DNA from: Prevotellaceae bacterium
Lineage (GTDB): Bacteria; Bacteroidota; Bacteroidia; Bacteroidales; UBA932
Assembly: GCA_031254635.1 (NCBI GenBank)
Contig: JAIRUB010000004.1
Location: 1 to 11,553, forward strand
Direction of reading: 5' to 3'
Length of the DNA: 11,553 nucleotides
The notes beneath the pieces were generated by a model. It worked only from the letters and a program-made list of their open reading frames with translations. It ran no database searches and had not been told where the DNA came from. How positions within the stretch are numbered: the stretch's first letter is position 1; every line of letters begins with the position of its first letter. Shown here piece after piece: positions 1-7,122 of this stretch. The position numbers and the translations under genes are program-made.

Positions 1-1224
1 TTTTTAGAAACAACCTTCTTAGCAGTAATGTTTTTTGGATGGGATAGGGTGAGCAAGCGCTTTCACCTTATATCCACTTGGTTAGTAGCTATAGGAGCCA
101 ACCTCTCGGCCTTGTGGATTTTGGTGGCCAATGCCTGGATGCAGCATCCTGTTGGTGTGGCCTTCAATCCCGATACAGCCCGCAATGAGATGGTCAATAT
201 CTGGGAAGTAATCTTTTCGCCTATGGCCATAAATAAGTTTTTTCATACGGTCACTTCAGGCTTTGTGCTGTCGGCTGTCTTTGTAATTGGAGTGAGTTGT
301 TGGTTTCTGCTGCGTAAGCGCGAAACACAAATGGCTATGAAAAGCATTAAGCTGGCTGCAGTGTTCGGGCTGGCAGGAATATTAGCTGTGATTTGGACCG
401 GCGATGGCTCGGCACAACAGGTAGCAAAAACACAACCTATGAAATTAGCCGCTATGGAAGGTTTATACGAGGGACAAGCCAATGCACCCTTAGTGTTGTT
501 TGGAGTTTTGAATCATGATAAAAAATATGACGACAGCCAAGACCCCTACCTGTTTAAAATTTCAGTGCCCGGTATGTTGTCGTGGCTTAGTTTTAATAAG
601 ACCGATGCATACGTGCCCGGTATAAAAGATATTATTGAGGGAGGCTATTATCCTGAAGGTTCATCAGAGACGGCTTTGTCTTTTGCTGATAAAATGTACA
701 GAGGCGAAATGGCGAGAGAAGCCTTAGCCGACTATTTACAGGCAAAAGAAGTAGGCAATGATACGCTTATGGAAACTCATAAATCGATTTTAGATGAGCA
801 TTTCCAACACTTTGGCTATGGCCACCTGAGTAAAGCAGAGGAGTTGATTCCCAATGTGTCCTTAGTGTTCTACAGTTTCCATATTATGGTGATATTAGGC
901 GGATTTTTTGTATTGCTATTCATATTGGCTTGGTGGTGGCAATATAAAAATAAATTGGAAAAACGCCGTTGGTTCCTTCATCTCGGAATCTGGAGCATCC
1001 TATTGGCATACATAGCCACTTATGCGGGATGGATAGTAGCTGAAGTAGGTCGCCAGCCGTGGACTATACAGGATTTGTTGCCGGTGTCGGCAGCTATTTC
1101 CAGCGTAAAAACAGGAGCTGTACAAACAACCTTTATTATGTTTGCCGTATTATTCGGTATTCTGCTGATTGCCGAAATAAAAATTATGCTGACGCAAATC
1201 AAAAAAGGCCCCAACAATTCGTAA
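1..1224 (+). CDS. cydA: Cytochrome bd ubiquinol/menaquinol oxidase subunit I (5' partial)
   Basis: This is subunit I of the cytochrome bd oxidase, a membrane complex that oxidises quinol and reduces oxygen to water at high affinity. The frame is open from base 1 and begins with FLETTFLAV, which matches the E. coli stretch around Glu107, so roughly the first 104 residues lie upstream; the ATG at 28 is internal. The heme b595-type ligand His (nt 244-246, in FHTVTSG), the heme b558 Met (nt 886-888, in FHIMV) and the GRQPW motif (nt 1048-1062) are all present, as is the KLAAMEG segment. Several hydrophobic spans fit a polytopic membrane protein. The quinol-binding Q-loop is not obviously extended. 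The His19-equivalent axial ligand is outside the window. It is followed by cydB after 20 bp in the same orientation, so the two are surely co-transcribed. Identity is very secure. Confidence 0.97.
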   Translation, partial: FLETTFLAVMFFGWDRVSKRFHLISTWLVAIGANLSALWILVANAWMQHPVGVAFNPDTARNEMVNIWEVIFSPMAINKFFHTVTSGFVLSAVFVIGVSCWFLLRKRETQMAMKSIKLAAVFGLAGILAVIWTGDGSAQQVAKTQPMKLAAMEGLYEGQANAPLVLFGVLNHDKKYDDSQDPYLFKISVPGMLSWLSFNKTDAYVPGIKDIIEGGYYPEGSSETALSFADKMYRGEMAREALADYLQAKEVGNDTLMETHKSILDEHFQHFGYGHLSKAEELIPNVSLVFYSFHIMVILGGFFVLLFILAWWWQYKNKLEKRRWFLHLGIWSILLAYIATYAGWIVAEVGRQPWTIQDLLPVSAAISSVKTGAVQTTFIMFAVLFGILLIAEIKIMLTQIKKGPNNS

Positions 1225-1241
1225 TTTCTAATTCGTAATTT
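1216..1241. repeat. Short tandem direct repeat between cydA and cydB
   Basis: Two perfect copies of AATTCGTAATTT lie at 1216-1227 and 1230-1241, a 14-bp period. The first copy contains the cydA stop codon and the second ends three bases before the cydB ATG. The repeat fills almost the whole spacer and replaces any Shine-Dalgarno sequence. Its origin, slippage or a small mobile repeat, is unknown. Confidence 0.7.
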
Positions 1242-1244
1242 ATC

Positions 1245-2372
1245 ATGATAACACATATTCTCTTACAACAATATTGGTGGTGCGTGGCATCATTAGTAGG
1301 CGCACTTTTTGTGTTTTTGCTTTTTGTACAAGGCGGACAATCGCTTATTTATTCTTTGGTGAAAACACCGGAAGAACGGAATTCTTTACTGGCTATGCTT
1401 GGCCATAAATGGGGATTAACCTATACTACATTGGTACTCTTCGGCGGAGCTATGTTTGCCGCCTTTCCGCTCTACTATTCTACCAGCTTCGGCGGCGCTT
1501 ACTGGCTATGGATAAGCATACTTTTCTTGTTTGTTATACAGGCGGTATCCTACGAATACCGCAGCAAACCGGCTAATTTCTTAGGCCAAAAAACCTATGA
1601 CTGCTTTTTGTTCCTGAACGGATTTTTTGGCGTACTCCTCTTAGGTGTAGCGGTGGGTATGTTTTTCACCGGCGGCGCATTTACAATGGGAAAAATGAAT
1701 ATTACCCAAATAGGACAACCTGTTATCTCATCGTGGACGAACGATTGGCACGGATTGGAAGCAATCCTTAATCCATTCAATCTCTTACTGGGGGCGGTAT
1801 TGGTATTCCTAACCCGTACCTTAGCCTTACTCTATGTGATGCAACAATCGGACAATGAAGAACTGCGAAAACGGGCTAAGGGAATGCTTCTTTACTATTC
1901 ACTGTTGTTTGTGGTACTGTTTGTCGGATTATTAGTGTATTTATATACTTTGACCGGCTATGCGGTTGACCCTGCAAATGGAAGTATAACGCCGGTGGCG
2001 CATAAATATGTAGCCAATCTGTATCAATTGCCGGTATTGGGAATTTTGTTGCTTGTGGGTGTATTAGTGGTGCTGGCAGGCATAGCGGCAACGCTGGTTT
2101 ATAAGCGCGATAAGGTGTTTTGGTGGGTGTCGGCCGGTGCAGTATTAGCCGTGTGGAGTCTTTTGTTATCGGCAGGCTTGAATAATACCGCTTATTTTTC
2201 ATCAACAATCGAACCTCAGCACTCACTCACTTTGTATAACAGTTCATCAAGCGAGTATACACTCACAGCAATGGCTGTGGTTTCATTGCTAGTGCCATTT
2301 GTCTTGCTCTATATAGCCTATGTTTGGAGAGCGCTGGATAAGAAAAAACCGGTTGCGCCCGTTGAATATTAA
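1245..2372 (+). CDS. cydB: Cytochrome bd ubiquinol/menaquinol oxidase subunit II
   Basis: This is subunit II of the bd oxidase, which packs against CydA and stabilises its heme sites. The product is 375 residues with about nine hydrophobic spans, the usual size. Its N-terminus (YWWCVASLVGALFVFLLFVQGGQ, residues 10-32) is the form I associate with Bacteroidota, where VQGGQ stands at the place of the proteobacterial DGFDxG. The segments GHKWGLTYTTLVLFGGAMFA and FPLYYSTSFGGAYW (about residues 53-87) are also family hallmarks. The ATG at 1245 is the first start after the cydA stop and gives the expected N-terminus; no clear ribosome binding site precedes it, as is usual in this phylum. The protein ends with a short Lys-rich tail. 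No small cydX-like ORF follows. Expression is likely from a promoter upstream of cydA, outside the window. Confidence 0.96.
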   Translation: MITHILLQQYWWCVASLVGALFVFLLFVQGGQSLIYSLVKTPEERNSLLAMLGHKWGLTYTTLVLFGGAMFAAFPLYYSTSFGGAYWLWISILFLFVIQAVSYEYRSKPANFLGQKTYDCFLFLNGFFGVLLLGVAVGMFFTGGAFTMGKMNITQIGQPVISSWTNDWHGLEAILNPFNLLLGAVLVFLTRTLALLYVMQQSDNEELRKRAKGMLLYYSLLFVVLFVGLLVYLYTLTGYAVDPANGSITPVAHKYVANLYQLPVLGILLLVGVLVVLAGIAATLVYKRDKVFWWVSAGAVLAVWSLLLSAGLNNTAYFSSTIEPQHSLTLYNSSSSEYTLTAMAVVSLLVPFVLLYIAYVWRALDKKKPVAPVEY

Positions 2373-2445
2373 TTGTAGAATTTTTTATGTACAATAAAAT
2401 TATATAGGTGGTAATGCTCATTTAGGGATATTCAGTAAAGTCAAA

Positions 2446-2490
2446 AAAATCCTGCTTATGGTAAAACATTTAGGCAGGGTTTTCTTTTAT
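2446..2490. terminator. Intrinsic terminator, probably bidirectional, between cydB and typA
   Basis: The arms 2446-2458 (AAAATCCTGCTTA) and 2471-2483 (TAGGCAGGGTTTT) form a 13-bp stem with two G-U pairs and a 12-nt loop. On the plus strand a T-rich run follows (TTTTCTTTTAT). On the minus strand the A-run before the left arm reads as a T-run. The hairpin lies between converging genes, 73 bp after cydB and about 200 bp beyond the end of typA, so it can serve both. Confidence 0.8.
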
Positions 2491-2526
2491 AACAGGATTG
2501 GGTTCCCAAAATGCGACTGTTTTTTG

Positions 2527-2615
2527 ATTTTCATCCTAATCTTTGAAACTAATATGAAAATGATATTCTAATCAGATCAATCGGAGTTCCCTTGTTAGAC
2601 TATTAGGATGAAAAT
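2527..2615. repeat. Perfect 14-bp inverted repeat with a 61-bp spacer
   Basis: ATTTTCATCCTAAT at 2527-2540 is the exact reverse complement of ATTAGGATGAAAAT at 2602-2615. Pairing stops at both ends. The 61-bp interior is AT-rich and has no ORF. The right arm abuts and slightly overlaps the gene relic at 2607-2690. It may be a degenerate small mobile element or an RNA stem; nothing shows which. Confidence 0.6.
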
Positions 2616-2690
2616 AGAAAGGATTGGCGAAAGTGGCTGACTGATAACTTTGAGAATGCCAATGAAATTTGGTTCGTATTTCCCAATAAA
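2607..2690 (+). pseudogene. Relic of a YdeI/OmpD-associated-family gene (N-terminal fragment)
   Basis: In the frame that includes base 2610 the translation reads ENRKDWRKWLTDNF then ENANEIWFVFPNK. From memory of the family, this resembles the N-terminus of the YdeI/OmpD-associated proteins (sometimes labelled bacteriocin-protection), which typically show an R-x-x-W-R-x-W-L segment followed by an E-I-W-x-x-x segment. There is an in-frame TAG at 2604-2606 and no start codon, and past 2690 the frame runs antisense into the 3' end of typA and stops at 2724. Only about 28 residues of an expected 180-200 remain, so it cannot encode a working protein. It suggests that a gene once lay here and was deleted up to the typA stop codon. 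The match is by eye only; chance similarity is possible but the two spaced motifs make it less likely. Confidence 0.5.
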
Positions 2691-4487
2691 CTACTGCCTA
2701 CTGCGTTTGCGTTGGTTTTCGTCTAAAATAATCTTGCGAAGGCGCATAAAACGCGGGGTAATCTCTACATATTCGTCTTCCTGTATATATTCTAAAGCTT
2801 CTTCCAGGCTAAAGATAACAGGAGGCGCTATAGCCATTTTTTCATCAGTTCCGGAAGCACGTATATTAGTCAATTTCTTCGTTTTACAAAGGTTAAGCCC
2901 CAAATCGCCGGCGCGGGTATGTTCCCCGACAACCTGTCCGGCATACACCTCGTTGAAGGGGGCTACAAAGAACTTGCCCCTGTCCTGCAATTTATCCAAG
3001 GCATAGGCAATGGCTAGTCCTGTTTCAATAGACACTAAGGAGCCATTGATACGTTGTTCTATTTCGCCCTTGTAGGGTTCAAAATCTTTAAACCGATGCG
3101 CTACAATAGCTTCCCCCTGAGTAGCTGTCAGCAAGTTGCTGCGCAAGCCAATCAGGCCGCGCGCCGGAATATCGAAATCAAGGTGTGTGCGCTCGTCGCG
3201 GGTTTGCATGTGCAAGAGCATTCCTTTGCGGCGGGTAGTCATCTCAATCACGCGACCGGCAAAGGCTTCGGGAACATCAATAGTCAGGTGTTCCACCGGT
3301 TCGCAACGTATGCCATCAATATTTTTATCAATTACTTTTGGTTGTCCCACCTGCAACTCATAACCCTCGCGGCGCATAGTCTCAATCAATATGCTCAGGT
3401 GCAGCACGCCGCGTCCGTAAACATAGAAAGAATCGGGCGTTGGACCTTCCTTCATACGCATAGCTAAATTCTTTTCCAACTCACGTTCCAAGCGCTCTTT
3501 CAAATGTCGCGAGGTTACATATTTACCATCACGGCCATAGAAGGGCGAATCATTAATGGTGAACAGCATACTCATAGTAGGCTCATCAATAGCAATGGTA
3601 GGCAGGGCTTCAGGGGTTTCGTAGTCGGCCACCGTGTCTCCTATTTCAAAGCCTTCGATGCCCACTAAGGCGCAAATATCGCCGCATTTTACTTCTTCTA
3701 CTTTAGTTTTGCTCATTCCCTCGAAGGTCATCAACTCTTTGATTCTCGATTTTTCTATCGTACCATCGCGCTTACACAACGAAATATTCATTCCGTTACG
3801 CAACTTTCCTCGGGTAATACGACCTACAGCTAAACGCCCAACGTAAGGCGAATATTCCAATGAGGTAATCAGCATTTGCGGCGTGCCTTCCACCATTGAC
3901 GGTGTCGGCACTTCTTCCAATATCAAATCAAGCAAGGGAGTAATATCGTTGGTAGATTTGCGCCAGTTGAGCGACATCCAGCCTTGCTTAGCGCTGCCGT
4001 AAACGGTTTTGAAGTCGAGTTGTTCTTCTGAAGCGCCCAGACTGAACATCAAATCAAATACCTGTTCGTTCACTTCATCGGGACGGCAGTTCAACTTGTC
4101 CACCTTATTAATTACAACCACTGGTTTTTTATTCAACGACAGGGCTTTTTGCAGCACAAAACGGGTTTGTGGCATGGTGCCTTCAAAGGCATCAACCAAG
4201 AGCAATACTCCGTCGGCCATATTCAGCACACGCTCCACTTCACCGCCGAAATCGGCGTGCCCGGGGGTATCAATGATATTAATTTTGTGGCCTTTGTACA
4301 TCACCGATACATTTTTGGCCAAGATGGTAATACCGCGTTCGCGTTCCAAATCATTATTATCTAAGAGCAGTTCGCCGGGTTTTTCTGAGTCGCGGAAAAT
4401 TTTTCCCTGTATAATCATTTTGTCCACCAGCGTTGTTTTACCGTGGTCAACGTGAGCTATAATAGCAATATTTCTGATTTTTTGCAT
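2691..4487 (-). CDS. typA: Ribosome-associated translational GTPase TypA/BipA
   Basis: TypA (BipA) is an EF-G-like GTPase that binds the 70S ribosome and helps 50S assembly and growth under stress or cold. At 598 residues it has the normal full length. The GTPase motifs are intact: G1 AHVDHGKTT (residues 11-19), G2 RERGITI (49-55), G3 DTPGHADF (73-80) and G4 NKVD (127-130). The EF-Tu domain 2-like part follows (about 200-290), then EF-G-like domains III and V, and the BipA-specific C-terminal domain with PARGLIGLRSNLLT and the NEVYAGQVVGEH segment. The ATG at 4485-4487 places the G1 motif at the usual distance from the N-terminus. It is transcribed alone on the minus strand, converging with cydB and diverging from lptF-fmt, with a promoter directly upstream. 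Confidence 0.98.
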   Translation of the reverse strand: MQKIRNIAIIAHVDHGKTTLVDKMIIQGKIFRDSEKPGELLLDNNDLERERGITILAKNVSVMYKGHKINIIDTPGHADFGGEVERVLNMADGVLLLVDAFEGTMPQTRFVLQKALSLNKKPVVVINKVDKLNCRPDEVNEQVFDLMFSLGASEEQLDFKTVYGSAKQGWMSLNWRKSTNDITPLLDLILEEVPTPSMVEGTPQMLITSLEYSPYVGRLAVGRITRGKLRNGMNISLCKRDGTIEKSRIKELMTFEGMSKTKVEEVKCGDICALVGIEGFEIGDTVADYETPEALPTIAIDEPTMSMLFTINDSPFYGRDGKYVTSRHLKERLERELEKNLAMRMKEGPTPDSFYVYGRGVLHLSILIETMRREGYELQVGQPKVIDKNIDGIRCEPVEHLTIDVPEAFAGRVIEMTTRRKGMLLHMQTRDERTHLDFDIPARGLIGLRSNLLTATQGEAIVAHRFKDFEPYKGEIEQRINGSLVSIETGLAIAYALDKLQDRGKFFVAPFNEVYAGQVVGEHTRAGDLGLNLCKTKKLTNIRASGTDEKMAIAPPVIFSLEEALEYIQEDEYVEITPRFMRLRKIILDENQRKRSRQ

Positions 4488-4508
4488 CTAAGTATTTAAA
4501 AAGGGGTG

Positions 4509-4540
4509 CAAAGGTAGCAAAAAATGTGATAATAAGCTAA
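4509..4540 (-). promoter_or_regulatory. Bacteroidota-type promoter of typA
   Basis: Read on the minus strand, TACCTTTG (4516 down to 4509) matches the phylum's -7 consensus TAnnTTTG exactly. TTAG (4540-4537) matches three of four bases of the -33 TTTG element, and the spacer is 20 bp, as expected. The -7 box ends 21 bp before the typA ATG, so the leader would be only about 10-20 nt. Confidence 0.65.
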
Positions 4541-4634
4541 TATAAGAATAATTTTTAACCACAAAGTATTATTATTAAGTGATTAAGGAATAATGTACAA
4601 AGTTTACAAAGAAAAACACGCTAATCTTAAAATC

Positions 4635-4667
4635 TTTTGTACTTTTGTAAAATTTTTTGTACTTTTT
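4635..4667 (+). promoter_or_regulatory. Promoter region of lptF-fmt with a 20-bp-period direct repeat
   Basis: The 12-mer TTTTGTACTTTT occurs at 4635-4646 and again at 4655-4666, exactly 20 bp apart. The first copy holds TACTTTTG (4640-4647), a perfect TAnnTTTG -7 box, but has no good -33 element upstream. Alternatively TTTTG of the first copy (4635-4639) acts as -33, with a 20-bp spacer before TACTTTTT (4660-4667) of the second copy as -7. Either reading places the start 60-85 bp before the ATG at 4730. Confidence 0.55.
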
Positions 4668-4729
4668 TGGTGAAAAATTTTCGAATATAACTGAATAACA
4701 AAGAATAACTGATAATCGCAAATCAATAA

Positions 4730-7120
4730 ATGAAAAGAATTGACCGCTATATTATCACTTCCTACCTCGGGCCGATGCTGCTAACCTTTGCTATCGTTCT
4801 GTTTGTATTGGTATTGCAATTTATATGGTTGTATATTGACGAAATAGTGGGCAAAGGGCTTGAATTTTCTGTGATTGCCGAATTTATTTTCTGGGGAGGA
4901 GTAACTTTTATCCCATTAGCATTACCGCTATCAACCATGCTTGCCTCTTTAATGACAATGGGCAGCATGGGCGAAAACAATGAACTATTAGCAATGAAAG
5001 CGGCAGGCATGTCGGTACAACGCATCATCACTCCGCTGATAGGCATAGCCCTCATTGTTAGTTTTACAGCCTTTCTCATATCCAATCATCTTCTTCCCAC
5101 GGCCAATCTGCATATTAATTCCCTGATGTCAGACATCCGGCACAAACGCTCTGAAATCAAAATTCCGACAGGAATTTTTTACAATGGTTTGGTAGATTAC
5201 AGCATTCGTATAGACCGGCAAAATACAAATACCAACATGATGTATAACGTCATCTTGTATGACCATACTACTCAACGGGGTAATAATTCGGTTACCCGTG
5301 CCGACTCTGGGTTCATTAAATTTACCAGCGACAAACAATACCTGATTTTTAAACTCTTTGACGGATATACTTATGAAGATCAGCAACAGAACCCCGGTGA
5401 GACTGTTGATCCATTTCAAAAACGTTATTTTACAGAACAGGAAGTGTTAATTCCCTTGCGTGGTTACGAGTTCAAACGCGGCGAAAACGATGAACGCTTC
5501 AAAGGATTTGCAAAAATGAAAAGTTTGAGTGTACTTGGATATGAAAGCGATTCGCTATATAAACAAGAACAAGCGCTTACCAAAGAATTTTTACGTAATT
5601 TCACTTACAGAGCCAACTTTGTCCGCTCATTAGAATTTGATACACTACTGCTTGTCCAGGCACAATATGTTCAACCATTCGTCGGCGATTCCATCTTTAA
5701 TGCGAGTACCAATGAAGAAAAATTAAATACCCTCACAAGCGCAGTAGAACGTATGTCTATGGCCATATCGCAAATAGACATGCATGTAGCCGACTTTGAG
5801 CAATACGATTATACTTTACGACGAGTAAATATTGAATGGCACCGCAAGTTGGCCTTATCCATAGCATGTCTTGTTTTCTTTTTTATCGGGGCGCCCTTAG
5901 GCACTATTATTCGTAAAGGTGGTCTGGGCGTGCCGGCTGTAATATCCATATTCTTTTTCGTACTTTATTGGGTAGTTGATATCAGTGGCGCCAAGTTAGC
6001 CCGTGAGGGTGTATGGCAGGCAGTGGTAGGAATGTGGTTATCAAGCGCCGTGTTGCTGCCTATCAGTATTTTTATTACTTATAAAGCAACCACCGACTCC
6101 AATTTGTTCAATATCGATAGCTATATCAAATTCTTTAATTCTATATCTAAAATACTTAAAAGAAAACAACCGCTTCGCATAGTATTCATGGGGACTCCCG
6201 AATTTTCCGCCCACAGCCTTCAGGCCTTAATAGATAAAAAATATCAGGTAGTAGGCGTAGTAACAACGCCCGATAAGCCTGCCGGACGGGGGCTTTCCAC
6301 ACAAGCCTCGGCAGTCAAAGGAACAGCTATTCGTTATCAGTTGCCGCTGCTGCAGCCCGAAAAATTGCGCGATGAACAATTTTTAGAAGAATTGAAGTCG
6401 TGGAATGCCGATATTTTTGTTGTAGTGGCCTTTAGAATGTTGCCCGAAGCTGTGTGGCGAATGCCGCGCTATGGCGCTTTCAATCTGCATGCTTCCCTCC
6501 TACCCCAATATCGGGGTGCAGCGCCTATTAATTGGGCGATTATCAATGGCGAAACAAGCACAGGCTTAACGACTTTTTTCTTAGATGAAAACATTGATAC
6601 CGGACAGATTATTTTTAATGAAACAATAGCTATAGCACCGGAAGAAAATGCAGGACAACTACATGACCGGTTGATGTATGCAGGCGCAACATTGGTATGC
6701 AAAACCATTGACACTATAGCAGCCGGCAACCTGCAAACTGTCCAGCAGCCGCAACTATCTTCGTTAAAACCTGCACCGAAAATACACAAAGATACCTGCC
6801 GTATCAACTGGAACGATAATGCACAAGCTATTTATAATTTGATACGCGGACTAAGCCCTTACCCCGCAGCGTTCAGCGAGCTAAAAACAATTGATGGTAA
6901 TACTATACCGACAAAAATTTATGCTGCAAGTTATACCCTCACATCACATGAATTGCACACCGGAACCATTGTCAGCGATAACAAGACTTTTTTGAAGGTG
7001 GCTTGCAGCGATGGGTTTATAGCGCTACAAGAACTGCAATTAGCCGGCAAAAAAAGAGTTGCCATAAAAGATTTTTTATTGGGATTCAGAGAAATAACAA
7101 ATTGTAGTTTTATTAATTGA
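4730..7120 (+). CDS. LptF/LptG-family LPS export permease fused to methionyl-tRNA formyltransferase
   Basis: One unbroken 796-residue frame contains two complete proteins. Residues 1-480 are an LptF/YjgP permease of the lipopolysaccharide transporter: three N-terminal membrane spans (about 14-36, 50-72, 99-120), the cytoplasmic ENNELLAMKAAGMS segment (82-95) that contacts the LptB ATPase in this family, a long periplasmic region, and three C-terminal spans (about 374-452, with GAPLG at 387-391). Residues 481-796 are Fmt, which formylates initiator Met-tRNA with 10-formyl-tetrahydrofolate. This part has MGTPEF (487-492), NLHASLLPQYRGAAPI with the catalytic Asn585 and His587, and Asp623 in the DTGQI motif; its length equals a normal Fmt (about 315). 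LptF ends in the cytoplasm, so a tethered Fmt would be on the right side of the membrane. No ATG, GTG or TTG lies between TTG 6104 and ATG 6188, and the latter is inside the Fmt fold. A lost stop or a sequence error cannot be excluded. Confidence 0.9.
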   Translation: MKRIDRYIITSYLGPMLLTFAIVLFVLVLQFIWLYIDEIVGKGLEFSVIAEFIFWGGVTFIPLALPLSTMLASLMTMGSMGENNELLAMKAAGMSVQRIITPLIGIALIVSFTAFLISNHLLPTANLHINSLMSDIRHKRSEIKIPTGIFYNGLVDYSIRIDRQNTNTNMMYNVILYDHTTQRGNNSVTRADSGFIKFTSDKQYLIFKLFDGYTYEDQQQNPGETVDPFQKRYFTEQEVLIPLRGYEFKRGENDERFKGFAKMKSLSVLGYESDSLYKQEQALTKEFLRNFTYRANFVRSLEFDTLLLVQAQYVQPFVGDSIFNASTNEEKLNTLTSAVERMSMAISQIDMHVADFEQYDYTLRRVNIEWHRKLALSIACLVFFFIGAPLGTIIRKGGLGVPAVISIFFFVLYWVVDISGAKLAREGVWQAVVGMWLSSAVLLPISIFITYKATTDSNLFNIDSYIKFFNSISKILKRKQPLRIVFMGTPEFSAHSLQALIDKKYQVVGVVTTPDKPAGRGLSTQASAVKGTAIRYQLPLLQPEKLRDEQFLEELKSWNADIFVVVAFRMLPEAVWRMPRYGAFNLHASLLPQYRGAAPINWAIINGETSTGLTTFFLDENIDTGQIIFNETIAIAPEENAGQLHDRLMYAGATLVCKTIDTIAAGNLQTVQQPQLSSLKPAPKIHKDTCRINWNDNAQAIYNLIRGLSPYPAAFSELKTIDGNTIPTKIYAASYTLTSHELHTGTIVSDNKTFLKVACSDGFIALQELQLAGKKRVAIKDFLLGFREITNCSFIN

Positions 7121-7122
7121 AC

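Noticed and set aside
28..30. ATG at 28 as the real start of cydA
   Set aside because: The frame is open upstream to base 1 and those nine residues match conserved CydA sequence around E. coli Glu107; the true start is outside the window.
2650..3006. 118-residue plus-strand ORF over the 3' end of typA
   Set aside because: It lies almost wholly antisense to conserved typA codons, its translation has no recognisable family features, and its frame differs from that of the YdeI-like relic.
4672..4682. GAAAAATTTTC as a possible operator upstream of lptF-fmt
   Set aside because: It is an imperfect short palindrome in AT-rich DNA, expected by chance.
6104..6106. TTG as an internal start for a separate Fmt
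   Set aside because: It lies in the conserved LptF C-terminal segment and would add about 24 residues to Fmt; no ribosome binding site is seen. It is not impossible, only unsupported.
7117..7122. TTG at 7117 as start of the thiamine pyrophosphokinase, overlapping the fmt stop
   Set aside because: It adds only two residues and a normal ATG lies at 7123; no ribosome binding site favours the TTG.
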